A program made the position numbers and the translations under genes. A stretch of DNA of 64,000 bases from contig JANQNH010000018.1 of assembly GCA_028279655.1 (NCBI GenBank), forward strand, positions 62,001 through 126,000, written 5' to 3'. Under the pieces are notes generated by a model, which saw nothing but the letters and a program-made list of their open reading frames with translations, had not been told where the DNA came from and did not search any database. Shown here piece by piece: positions 50,929 through 59,279 of this stretch. The DNA is from Candidatus Nanoarchaeia archaeon. GTDB lineage: Archaea; Nanobdellota; Nanobdellia; Woesearchaeales; JACPBV01. Within the stretch, counting starts at the first letter, position 1; each line of letters opens with the position of its first letter.

Positions 50929-52380
50929 CTAGCCTTTCAAAACCCCGATAGGCTCCATCCTGATAACCTTAATAGAAATATCTGAATTGTGGACTGATTC
51001 TATGACGTTTTCAACGTCTTTATATGCGCCTGGTGCTTCTTCAGCAAGTGATTTTGGAGATGTTGCTTTGCTTACTATGCCTTTGTCTGCCAGTTCCTGG
51101 CTTATCTTCTCTCCTCTGAACTGCCTTAATGCTCCATGTCTTGACATTGCCCTTCCTGCTCCGTGTGCTGAAGAGCCAAAGGTCTTTTCCATGGCTGTTT
51201 GGGTGCCTTTTAGGATATAGGACGATGTACCCATAGAACCTGCTAATAGAACTGGCTGGTCTGGGAAGGATCTTGTTGCACCTTTTCTGTGTACGAACAG
51301 TTGTTTCTTTTCATTATCTACCTTATGTTCTTCCAGCTTGACAACGTTATGACATATCCCGTAGATCGTGTGCATGTCCATAGATTCCCAGTCTTTTTTG
51401 AATATTTTTTCAAAGGTCTCTCTTATCCATTGCGTCATCACTAACCTGTTTGTGAATGAGTAGTTTACTGCGCACTTCATAGCTGCGAAATAATCCTGGC
51501 CTTCTTGGGATTTTGCTGGAGCGCATACTAGCTGCCTGTCTGGTATCCATATGTTGTATTTCTTTACAGCTTGTTCTTGGATCTTTAGGTAGTCGCTCGC
51601 TACCTGGTGGCCTAATCCTCTTGAGCCGCAGTGAAGCATAATTAACACTTGGTCTTTATCTGTTACTCCCCATTCTTTTGCCTTGTCGTCATAGATGTCT
51701 GATACTTTTTGTATCTCCAGGAAATGATTGCCTGCTCCTAATGTTCCTAGCTGAGGTTTGCCTCTTTTTTTTGCCAGGTCAGAAACCTTTTTTGGGTCTG
51801 CCCCTTCCATTTTTCCATTTTCTTCGATGTGTTTTAGGTCTTCCTTTACCCCATAGTTGTTTTCAACAGCCCATTCACAGCCGTCTTTTAGGACGCTGTC
51901 TAATTGGTTTTCATCTAGTCTTAGCTTTCCTTTGGACCCTACACCGCAAGGTACTGAGTTGAATAAAGCCGGGACTAACTCTTTTAGCTTTTCTTTAATT
52001 TCTTTGTACGAAAGGCTTGTTCGGATGGAGTTTACGCCGCAGTTTATGTCCTAGCCGACGTATTGTCTAAAGCCACATAAACCACTTGAGATAATCCCCT
52101 CTTCAGCATCAAAAGCAGCTACAGCTCCCATCGGAAGCCCATATCTGGTTAGAATAGCTTTGCTAGACTAAAATCCAAAGTGGGCATCCGGTAAAGCACA
52201 TACAGGTTCAACAACACCTGGGAGGCAACAAACATTGCTTAATTGCTCAATTGCACCGTCTTCCATCGCATCATAGATGGCTTTGTTTGCAATTAATTTA
52301 CCAGCAACCTTCATCTCCTTCCTAACTGTTTTTGGCAATAACCATTCGTAGTCATTTATCTTTTGTAGTTTCTTTTTCAC
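50929..52380 (-). CDS. rtcB: RNA ligase RtcB, mRNA interrupted by two BHB micro-introns
   Basis: RtcB joins 2',3'-cyclic phosphate and 5'-OH RNA ends, the last step of archaeal tRNA and BHB-intron splicing. Proposed exons are 52380-52173, 52142-52069 and 52050-50929, together 1404 nt or 467 codons, the normal length. Unspliced, the frame stops at TAG 52170-52168 and again at TAG 52053-52051. Removing the introns restores PDAHFGYGLPMGAVAAFD and ISSGLCGFDINCGV. The remaining active site is intact (GAGNHFLE, LHCGSRGLGH, ICHNVVK, nucleophile His in SSAHGAGRAMS). The GTG start at 52378-52380 has a GAGGT site and a TATA box (ATTATATAAATAGC, about 52411-52424). Confidence 0.93.
52051..52068 (-). other. 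BHB intron 2 of rtcB (18 nt)
   Basis: The minus-strand RNA forms an exon-exon helix of 9 bp (52083-52075 GGTUUAUGU with 52049-52041 ACAUAAACU), then a 4-bp central helix GGCU/GGCU (two GC, two GU pairs). It has 3-nt bulges UU|A and AG|G cut at the BHB rule positions, and a 3-bp intron helix GAC/GUC with loop AAUAC. Excision joins GGC-TTT to GAC, giving the conserved GF-DINCG of RtcB. It contains the second TAG. Confidence 0.88.
52143..52172 (-). other. BHB intron 1 of rtcB (30 nt)
   Basis: The minus-strand RNA forms exon-exon helix GCCCA/UGGGC (52185-52181 with 52141-52137), a 4-bp central helix UUGG/CCAG (52178-52175 with 52148-52145), and 3-nt bulges AU|U and AU|A. The intron stem is UUAG/CUAA and UAGC/GCUA with an AAA loop. 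Two extra nt (CU) face bulge 2, a slight relaxation. Excision joins GGAT to ATGGG, giving HFG-YGLP, the RtcB consensus HxGYGxP. It contains the first TAG. Confidence 0.88.
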
Positions 52381-52436
52381 GGTTTACCTCTTAGATTATG
52401 TATGTACTCTGCTATTTATATAATTTTTGGCTTTTT

Positions 52437-52556
52437 CACTTACCAACCTTTTGGCAAGTGGAGAGAGGGATTGTAATGGCAAAATTTTTAGGTTTTAGGC
52501 GTTTTGAATGTAGCACTTGCCACTTGCCAACTCCTGGCGTGAGGTATATAAATAAG
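52437..52556 (+). promoter_or_regulatory. CACTTGCCA promoter module, copy B
   Basis: 120 bp matching copy A: palindrome CACTTACCAA-CCTT-TTGGCAAGTG (52437-52460), TGGCAAAATTTTT block, direct repeat CACTTGCCACTTGCCAA (52514-52530) and GCGTGAGGTATATAAAT with the TATA box. It lies between the divergent rtcB and LAGLIDADG genes. The palindrome is about 13 bp upstream of the rtcB TATA box, so both genes could respond to the same regulator. From 52557 to the start at 52697 no further gene or motif was seen. Confidence 0.7.
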
Positions 52557-52696
52557 GAGATCTTCTATGGATTTTGATTAGTTTTCATTCAATATTTCAC
52601 ATCACTTCAAAATGGATTCAACAATCAAATAATGGTTTTTGCTAAAGTTGAAAATCAATTATATTGTTTCACCCTACTAGATATTTGTGATATAAA

Positions 52697-53866
52697 ATGA
52701 ATTCAAATAATAGAGAAATACATCTAAAAGATTTCCCAAAAGACAAAGTAGTTATTTTTTTGGAAGATAAGTTTAGAAAAAAATTGATAGATAATGCTAT
52801 AAATATGTTTGGTAGAGAAGAATTAGCAAGAAGCCTAAACATTAGAAAATTAGATACAATAACTAGATGGAAGGAAGCCAAAATAAATAGGGGTAAAAAT
52901 TGGATAACGCCTCAAGGAATACCCTTGGATAAGCTTGATATCCTGTTGAAGCTACTAAATGTTGATTTAGATGTTGTAGAGGAACATGTTACATCATACA
53001 AATCTAGGGGTAAATCTTTGCAGATAAAAAATCCGAATTTGCCCATATCTGAATCTCCAGTACTTTTTAGGGTTATGGCCCATTTAATAGGAGACGGTTC
53101 CGCAAATGAGAATAATGTTAGTTATTTTAAGAATTTTAACAAAGCAGTGTATGATGAATTTGCGAATGATTTGAAAGAAGTATTTGGAGGTATTGAATTA
53201 TCTTTAAATAAAGATAATGTTGTCTTTCCAATCACTGTTAGGCATATATTGTCAAGCTTTTATAATATAAATTTTGGAACTTTTGATTCTAATATCCCTA
53301 AAAGGTTATTCCATCTATCTCCAAAATATGCTGGGGCATTTATTCATGGATTTTTTGATGATGAGGGGAATGTAGATACTTCTTGTATTAGATTTTATTC
53401 GTTTAATAAAAGAGTTCTTCAAGATATTATACGTCTATTGATAATGAAATTTCCAAAGATTGCATCAATAACTGACCTTAAGGATAGAAAGAAAAAAACA
53501 GGCATAGAATATTATTTCTCAATTAACTCTGCAGGTTTAGAAAATTTCCATAAACTGATTGGATGTACGCATTCATCTAAGAAAGAGAAATTGAAATTTT
53601 ATATCAAAAGGAAACAAAAAGGTTGGAACCATAGAAGTAAAGGGAATACCAAATTAATGATTTTGGAATCTTTATCAAGTACTCCTAAAACTATCTATGA
53701 GTTAACAAATGAATTGCTTGTATCAAGAGAAACTGTTAGGGCTCATTTATTTGGTTATCACAGTGAAAGGAAGAGAAATACTAAAGGATTGATTGAGCAA
53801 GGTTTGGTTGAAATAAAATGCTTTGGAAAATACAATTCTGTAGTTCTTGGACTGAAAAATTCGTAA
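52697..53866 (+). CDS. LAGLIDADG homing endonuclease, divergent from rtcB
   Basis: 389 residues. An N-terminal helical region with HTH character (REELARSLNIRKLDTITRWKE) is followed by two motifs: VMAHLIGDGSA (about 126-136) and GAFIHGFFDDEGNVD (about 214-228), both with the catalytic acidic residue. The C-terminal part is a winged helix (KTIYELTNELLVSRETVRAHLF). No splicing domains, so it is free-standing. Its position beside an intron-containing gene suggests a homing role. Confidence 0.88.
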   Translation: MNSNNREIHLKDFPKDKVVIFLEDKFRKKLIDNAINMFGREELARSLNIRKLDTITRWKEAKINRGKNWITPQGIPLDKLDILLKLLNVDLDVVEEHVTSYKSRGKSLQIKNPNLPISESPVLFRVMAHLIGDGSANENNVSYFKNFNKAVYDEFANDLKEVFGGIELSLNKDNVVFPITVRHILSSFYNINFGTFDSNIPKRLFHLSPKYAGAFIHGFFDDEGNVDTSCIRFYSFNKRVLQDIIRLLIMKFPKIASITDLKDRKKKTGIEYYFSINSAGLENFHKLIGCTHSSKKEKLKFYIKRKQKGWNHRSKGNTKLMILESLSSTPKTIYELTNELLVSRETVRAHLFGYHSERKRNTKGLIEQGLVEIKCFGKYNSVVLGLKNS

Positions 53867-53917
53867 AACCATTTATTTTCGATAAATTTAAATATCTTAT
53901 ATTGTTTGAATATACAT

Positions 53918-54592
53918 ATGGCTGGCGGAGAGGAGATGTTCGAGGATAAAGAGGGCAAGAAGAAAATGGAAAAAGATACTGTCGAAATTAAGATAAGATT
54001 TAACAGATTTTGGCTTGAAAGGGCCATATATATTGTAGTGATCCTCATATTGATAGGTTTGTTGTTCTATAATCCTTTTGGTGCTGTTATCTGCGGGGAA
54101 AACAAGTCAGAGGTTACTTCTGTTCCTGTGGTAAGTGAGCCAGAACCTGAGGTTGAGGGGCCAGAGATTGAAGAAGAACCTGTTGTTGAGACAGAACCAG
54201 AACCTGAACCCGAGCCGGAAGAAGAGCCAGATCTATCAGGAGAGGCAACACTTACTATAGATAAGATAAAACTGGATGAGAATAAAACAAAGGTAGAATC
54301 AATAACCATTAAGATCAACAACCAATATAAGATATTCACTCCACTGGTATGGGTATATTGGTATGATAAGGATAGTGTTGGAGCAGTTAAGGAATTTCCT
54401 AACGGGGGCAAGATCTCTTTTACAGGCGCTATACCTTTGCGCCAGACCTCTGTCAAGAAGCTGGATGATGAGCTCAAGGCACATTATCTTAGAACAGATG
54501 ATGATAGGAGAGAGACCTTTAAGGTCGAGTTGTATGATGCATCTGATAAGACCCTGCTTGATAGCAAGACAAAGTCAATAGCAACAGATTAG
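53918..54592 (+). CDS. Membrane-anchored protein with acidic stalk
   Basis: About 224 residues from the ATG at 53918. A charged cytoplasmic N-terminus, one helix (AIYIVVILILIGLLFYNPFGAV), a Glu/Pro-rich stalk (EPEPEPEPEEEP) and an extracytoplasmic beta-rich domain (LTIDKIKLDENKTKVESI). TATA box AATTTAAATATC (about 53885) fits this near-leaderless start. Function unknown. It overlaps the archease gene end by 4 bp. Confidence 0.7.
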   Translation: MAGGEEMFEDKEGKKKMEKDTVEIKIRFNRFWLERAIYIVVILILIGLLFYNPFGAVICGENKSEVTSVPVVSEPEPEVEGPEIEEEPVVETEPEPEPEPEEEPDLSGEATLTIDKIKLDENKTKVESITIKINNQYKIFTPLVWVYWYDKDSVGAVKEFPNGGKISFTGAIPLRQTSVKKLDDELKAHYLRTDDDRRETFKVELYDASDKTLLDSKTKSIATD

Positions 54593-54999
54593 ATGTCCAG
54601 ACTTACAGTTGCCTTGTAGCCTTCTTTTGTTTTTTCTAACTTGAAGTTATACATAGTTACTGCCTTTACCACTGTCTCTCCTAGTTCTGGCCTTATTGGT
54701 TCCCCTTTTAGCTTCGCCTTTAGCTTTGTTTCGGTTATCTCTTCTATCTCGAACTTTGAGAAGAACTTTTCTTCTGTGTCTACTATTGCTATGAGTGCCT
54801 GAAGCCAATTCAGCATTAGGTCCTCCAGGTTATCTGCTCTTACCTGGAATTCCTCTGTTTTCTCTTGTTTTACCTGCTTGATCTTGCAGATTACGCTGAA
54901 TAGCGCTTCAGCTGCGTTTTCGAAGAGCTCTTTCTTTGTCTTTCCGTAGGCTTCGAACATTACGTCTGATCTTATCTTATCCAGGAATTTATATTTCAT
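54589..54999 (-). CDS. archease: Archease
   Basis: 136 residues. It is the RtcB cofactor that speeds GMP loading and broadens nucleotide use. Family features: SDVMFEAYGKTKKELFENAAEALFSVI, DLMLNWLQALIAIVDTEEKFFSKF, and KAVTMYNFKLEKTKEGYKATVSLDI with the terminal metal-binding residues. Located 2.2 kb from rtcB on the same strand but not in its operon. Confidence 0.95.
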   Translation of the reverse strand: MKYKFLDKIRSDVMFEAYGKTKKELFENAAEALFSVICKIKQVKQEKTEEFQVRADNLEDLMLNWLQALIAIVDTEEKFFSKFEIEEITETKLKAKLKGEPIRPELGETVVKAVTMYNFKLEKTKEGYKATVSLDI

Positions 55000-55031
55000 G
55001 ATCGTTTAGAATGAGTGCTGTTATATAAATG

Positions 55032-55337
55032 TTAGTATGGTACCACTTCTGGTATCTCTTCTTTCTCTTCCTTTGGCTCTTCCTGATCCATGGGTTCGTC
55101 TTTTGGTCCTTCTGAAGGTGTTCCAAACATGTTTACAAATGCGTTTGCTGGCTCTGTTTGAGAAGCATCTGTGCTTTGTGCGGGTTCTGACTCTGCCGAT
55201 GCACCGAAGGAGTTTGGATCCTCGAAAATATTCTTGGAATTTGAGTATGATTTCTCTCCAACCAGGTGCTGGAGCATCTTTATCACCTTCTGTATCTCCT
55301 CTGGAGAATCATGTTTTGTGTCTATTTCTATCTTCAT
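55032..55337 (-). CDS. Hypothetical acidic protein
   Basis: 101 residues. A short structured N-terminus (IEIDTKHDSPEEIQKVIKMLQHLVGEK) resembles a helix preceded by a strand; the rest is a disordered Ser/Pro/Glu-rich tail. It lies upstream of archease on the same strand with 32 bp between, so the two may be co-transcribed. No function known. Confidence 0.6.
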   Translation of the reverse strand: MKIEIDTKHDSPEEIQKVIKMLQHLVGEKSYSNSKNIFEDPNSFGASAESEPAQSTDASQTEPANAFVNMFGTPSEGPKDEPMDQEEPKEEKEEIPEVVPY

Positions 55338-55476
55338 ATCTTTATTTTGAACTTATTAGAATATAAATTTTTCTATATATTGGATGCGGATAATTGGTAC
55401 TACATATTTTTGAGACATGAGATATTAAACATAGAATTTATAAATAAAATAGTTTACTTTAGAGTGGGTGATTTTT

Positions 55477-55929
55477 ATGGCAAAGAAGATTGTTGAATGG
55501 GTAAAATATGCTATAGATATTGAGAAGAAAAGCGTATCTTTCTATAATGAATGTGCTGAGAAGAGCAAATCTACAGCAAAACAGCTTTTCCTCTATTTGA
55601 AGCGGGAAGAAATGAGCCATATAAGGGCATTGACTAAGCTTCTTAACAAGGTTTCAAAGGGCCAGGCAATCCCTGATGTGTCAAATTTTCGAAAACTAAA
55701 GAATCCACTTTTTGCATCACAGGAGATTGATAGGATAACTAGAAGCGATTTAAAGGGCATGTTAAGCAAGGCCGAAAGGTTTGAACAGGAGGGGATTAAG
55801 TTTTATACAAAGCACGAAAAACGTGAAACTGATAAGAATCTTAAAAGGCTTTTTGTAAGACTGAGACACGATGAGGGCAACCATATAATTGCCATAAGAA
55901 GGGTAGGTAAGCTACTGGGTGTTGCTTAG
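55477..55929 (+). CDS. Ferritin-like diiron protein (rubrerythrin domain)
   Basis: About 150 residues in a four-helix pattern. Diiron ligand candidates: E in AIDIEKKSVSFYNE, EEMSH (ExxH), E in RFEQEGIKFYTKHEKR, and DEGNH (ExxH). No C-terminal rubredoxin. It is likely to act in peroxide or iron handling. Start at 55477 with GGGTGAT site upstream. Confidence 0.8.
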   Translation: MAKKIVEWVKYAIDIEKKSVSFYNECAEKSKSTAKQLFLYLKREEMSHIRALTKLLNKVSKGQAIPDVSNFRKLKNPLFASQEIDRITRSDLKGMLSKAERFEQEGIKFYTKHEKRETDKNLKRLFVRLRHDEGNHIIAIRRVGKLLGVA

Positions 55930-55941
55930 AGATTATTTACT

Positions 55942-57201
55942 TTAGATATATTTGACATCAAGTTCCAGTTGATCCTGGGTAGGGTATTCTTCAACTATTG
56001 CCAGAAACAGCTCTTTGTCTTTTAGGAGTTTTTTGTCTTTGTCTATGTTTTTTAACAGGTTTTTGTTGATCTTGTCTCTTATTTTGTTTATTTCTTTTGT
56101 TGATGTCAATATCCTTAGTTTGTCTTTGTCTACCTCTATATATCTTATCTTGAAGTCTTTTTTTAGGTTGTTTTTTATTGAGTTTAGGTTTTTTAGGTAG
56201 CTGTTTGTCTTTTTTTTATTTTTGTTTAACCTTTCCAGTTTCTTTCTATAGCCAATTCCTGGTTTTAGCTCTTTTAGGTAGATTGCTCCTCTGATTAGGG
56301 TCCCTTCTTCTGTTATCCTGTCGTACGGCCTCTTTATGTTTTTGGCCCTTCTCTTTATCCTGTTTGCTAATTGGACTTTGTCTTTTAGCCTTGCAGTGCA
56401 GTAATGGACATTTAGCTTTATTTTTCTCTTTTCTATGTATCTTATCAGTTTTAGTGCCAGTTCGTTTGAACCCTTGATTGCGTATGAGAATTCGTCTTTT
56501 GTTTTGTAGCCTAGTTTGGCTAGTTTGTTTACTTTATTGTCAGCTATCTCTAGCTCGTTTAGGTTGAGGAACTTTATCTTGTTCTGAGAATTATTGTTTA
56601 TGTTCTCTATTATGTTTATCATTGTCTTTAGCTCTTTCTCTTTTCCTGGTATGACTGGGATCTCTACTCCAACGTGCCAATCGTAAGCTAGAGGCAGGAT
56701 CATCTTTGCCCATAGTTTGTTATCTGTGTCTAGGTGTATCCTTATTTCGTCTAATCCTGCTTTGTGTAGTTGTTTGAGATTGTTTTCAGTTACTAGGTCT
56801 AATGATGTGTATAGATGGATGTGGAATTTCTTACCAAATTGCTTCTTTAATCTTCTTATGGTGAATAAGGTTCTCCAGAGCCTGCATAATGGGTCTCCTC
56901 CTGTAATTCCTGCTCCTTTTGCATCTATTAGCTTAGCTTCTTTTATTATCTGATGTATATTGGTAACTTTCCATTCATCTGCATAGATTACGTCTTTTTT
57001 GTACTTTTTATCAGATATTGGGCAGAAGTAGCAGCACCTTTGGCATAATCCTGTTATGAAAAGTACAAGTTTTTGGCCTTTTACACATAGTTGACAGCCT
57101 TTTGGCAAGTTGCCTATTCTGTATGAGTAGTATTTGGTCTTTTGCATCTTTATAGATATGTTGTTGGTGTTTTTAACTGTTTTGGAATTTGCAATAACCA
57201 C
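55942..57201 (-). CDS. Archaeal radical SAM protein (COG2108-like)
   Basis: 419 residues. The cluster motif is CQRCCYFC (with a preceding CQLCVKGQKLVLFITG), followed by AGITGGDPLCR and barrel strands (EIRIHLDT, VGVEIPVIPG). The C-terminal part is Lys-rich and contains a possible TRAM-like strand region. Substrate unknown. The GTG at 57201 lies about 24 nt from a TATA box (TTTTTAAAAAC); an internal ATG at 57147 is an alternative start. Confidence 0.82.
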   Translation of the reverse strand: MVIANSKTVKNTNNISIKMQKTKYYSYRIGNLPKGCQLCVKGQKLVLFITGLCQRCCYFCPISDKKYKKDVIYADEWKVTNIHQIIKEAKLIDAKGAGITGGDPLCRLWRTLFTIRRLKKQFGKKFHIHLYTSLDLVTENNLKQLHKAGLDEIRIHLDTDNKLWAKMILPLAYDWHVGVEIPVIPGKEKELKTMINIIENINNNSQNKIKFLNLNELEIADNKVNKLAKLGYKTKDEFSYAIKGSNELALKLIRYIEKRKIKLNVHYCTARLKDKVQLANRIKRRAKNIKRPYDRITEEGTLIRGAIYLKELKPGIGYRKKLERLNKNKKKTNSYLKNLNSIKNNLKKDFKIRYIEVDKDKLRILTSTKEINKIRDKINKNLLKNIDKDKKLLKDKELFLAIVEEYPTQDQLELDVKYI

Positions 57202-57273
57202 TATATGATAGAAAAGTTTTTAAAAACATATCCAACCCTGAGGTTTATTGATTTTATATAGATGGGGGGTAAA

Positions 57274-58482
57274 ATGGGAAAGGAGACTAAGAAGACTCTG
57301 GCTATGATTGGATCAGATGCATTAGAGGAAGTTCTTTTATTGGCAGAATCGGAATTTTCTCCAGCTAGATTTCTAGTAAATCTTCATAACTTTAAAGTTG
57401 GAGAGTCAAGTATCTATGATTCGAAAGGAATTGCCAAGGAGGAGGGAATTGCAGAGTTGATCGGTGAACAGAAGAGTGACGCATCTGGCAGACAGGTCCT
57501 TAGGATTCTTGAAAGAAAGGACATATCTTCATTATTGGGGGCTTATTCTGTTTCCGAGGATGACGAACCGTTGGTTAACTCTGCAATCGAATATTTCTCC
57601 ATTTTATTTAATAAATATAAACAACCTAACTTTAGATTACTATTCGCAAGGACTTTGTCTGAAGGTGCATTCTTGCCTGCTGAAAATAGGGCAGCATTGA
57701 TGAATACCCTGAAGGGAGTTATGGGGATGGATAAACTATGTAAATATGATCCAAATTTTGGATATTTTTTTCCACGTTTTATGCCAATAATTGTGTTGCC
57801 TTTGCTTAAGGAGTATAGAGACAAACTTGGACCGAAAGCCCCAGACGAACCTGATGTTGCTTATAGAGATGTAGTCAAGGGGTTTTCTCAGGACTTAGAA
57901 AGAGCGGTGATGTATGTTAGAGGTAAGATTGAGTCATGGGAGCCAAGTTCCAAAAATTTGAGTTATTGGGAGTGTTTCCCTGAGAAAAAGAAGGAGGATC
58001 AGAAAGATTATAATTCGATTGTTACATCGTTACGCGATGAGGTGAAGATGACTCCTGCCCAGTACGTAGCGGAGATGGTAGGTCATCGGAGTGTGGATGG
58101 TAAATGGAAGCCACTTTCGAGGGAGGCTGTGGCTGAAACTCTATTTGGAGCTTCGGCAGCAAAAGACAGGGTAAATGAGGTAACAGAGCCACAAATTTCA
58201 GTATACTCGCTTGTTTCTTCTTTGGGAACTCCTTTCTCTATGGAAAGACATGGTATAGCTGGAGACCATAGAAATTCAATTACGATAAATTTTGGTGATC
58301 ATTCAAATAAATTGGAGGTTGAACTGCAATTTGACAGTGGTTTAAGACCAAATGAAGAGGAGGCATACCTTTTATTAGCTGATTTAACTCTGGCTAGATT
58401 AAGGAGTGTTAGTGATCCGGGCTATAAAGGTTATGTAACGGCAACTACTAAATGTAGATCTTTTATTGTATCAGGACAATAG
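57274..58482 (+). CDS. Hypothetical protein
   Basis: About 402 residues, soluble and mostly helical in the first half, with no recognised domain. The frame starts at ATG 57262, but that codon is part of the GGGGGGT ribosome-binding site of the ATG at 57274. It overlaps the convergent tatD gene by 12 bp. Confidence 0.6.
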   Translation: MGKETKKTLAMIGSDALEEVLLLAESEFSPARFLVNLHNFKVGESSIYDSKGIAKEEGIAELIGEQKSDASGRQVLRILERKDISSLLGAYSVSEDDEPLVNSAIEYFSILFNKYKQPNFRLLFARTLSEGAFLPAENRAALMNTLKGVMGMDKLCKYDPNFGYFFPRFMPIIVLPLLKEYRDKLGPKAPDEPDVAYRDVVKGFSQDLERAVMYVRGKIESWEPSSKNLSYWECFPEKKKEDQKDYNSIVTSLRDEVKMTPAQYVAEMVGHRSVDGKWKPLSREAVAETLFGASAAKDRVNEVTEPQISVYSLVSSLGTPFSMERHGIAGDHRNSITINFGDHSNKLEVELQFDSGLRPNEEEAYLLLADLTLARLRSVSDPGYKGYVTATTKCRSFIVSGQ

Positions 58483-59238
58483 ATTCTGATAATTCATCCA
58501 AATATTCTTTTCAACTTCTTCTAATGTCAGGTTTTTTATCTCTGCTATCTTTTTGTAGGATTCTACTACGAATGCCGGTTCGTTTCTCTTTTCTTTGAAA
58601 GGGCTTAGGAAAGGGGCATCTGTTTCGCAGAAGAGGTGGTTTATGTCTATCTCCTGGACCATCTCCTGGAACTGCTGGAGTCTTACGACATTGGTAGGTA
58701 TTGAGAAAGAATATCCTAGGTCATAGGCCCTCTTTACAAGGTGTTTTCTACCTGAGAAGCAGTGCATTATCACTTTTTTGTGTCCAGAGGATTCAAGTAT
58801 ATCTAAAGCGTCTAACTCTGCTTTTCTTGAATGTATGATAACTGCTTTGTCCAGTTTTTTTGCTGTTTCTAGAATCTTCTCAAAAACCTGTTTTTGCATC
58901 TCTTTGTCTTTTCCGTTTTTATAGTCTAAACCGACTTCTCCGATTGAGATGAACTTTTCCTTGTTTTTAATCCATGATTCTAGCTCAAGGTCAACGTCGA
59001 ATTTGTTTTCTATCCCTTCTCTTTCTAAGGCGTCCATAGGGTATAATCCGAAGGAGGGTTTTATCAGTTCTGGGTCTTTTTTAGATATTTCCAGGATAAG
59101 TTTGTTTGTCTCTGGATTTATTCCAGAGGTTACGATTCTTTTTAATCCTGCTTTTTTTGCGTTTTCAATTACTTCATCGATTCTTTCTACTATTCCCTGG
59201 AAGTCCAGGTGGCAGTGTACGTCTATGAATAGGCTCAT
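58471..59238 (-). CDS. tatD: TatD-family metal-dependent hydrolase
   Basis: 255 residues. Metal-binding motifs: DVHCHLDF, SIGEVGLDYK, AVIIHSRKAE, IMHCFSGRKH and LFCETDAPFL, all in the TatD order. The family includes 3'-5' DNases. Genomic role undetermined. Confidence 0.95.
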   Translation of the reverse strand: MSLFIDVHCHLDFQGIVERIDEVIENAKKAGLKRIVTSGINPETNKLILEISKKDPELIKPSFGLYPMDALEREGIENKFDVDLELESWIKNKEKFISIGEVGLDYKNGKDKEMQKQVFEKILETAKKLDKAVIIHSRKAELDALDILESSGHKKVIMHCFSGRKHLVKRAYDLGYSFSIPTNVVRLQQFQEMVQEIDINHLFCETDAPFLSPFKEKRNEPAFVVESYKKIAEIKNLTLEEVEKNIWMNYQNLLS

Positions 59239-59279
59239 CTTAGAAAGAGGAAGGAAGATGTTTAATAAATCTTTTTGTT

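Noticed and set aside
52051-52170. TAG codons in rtcB read as pyrrolysine or as signs of a pseudogene
   Set aside because: Reading through would leave 10 and 6 extra residues inside invariant motifs. Splicing by the BHB rule removes both stops and restores the exact consensus, and the rest of the gene is intact.
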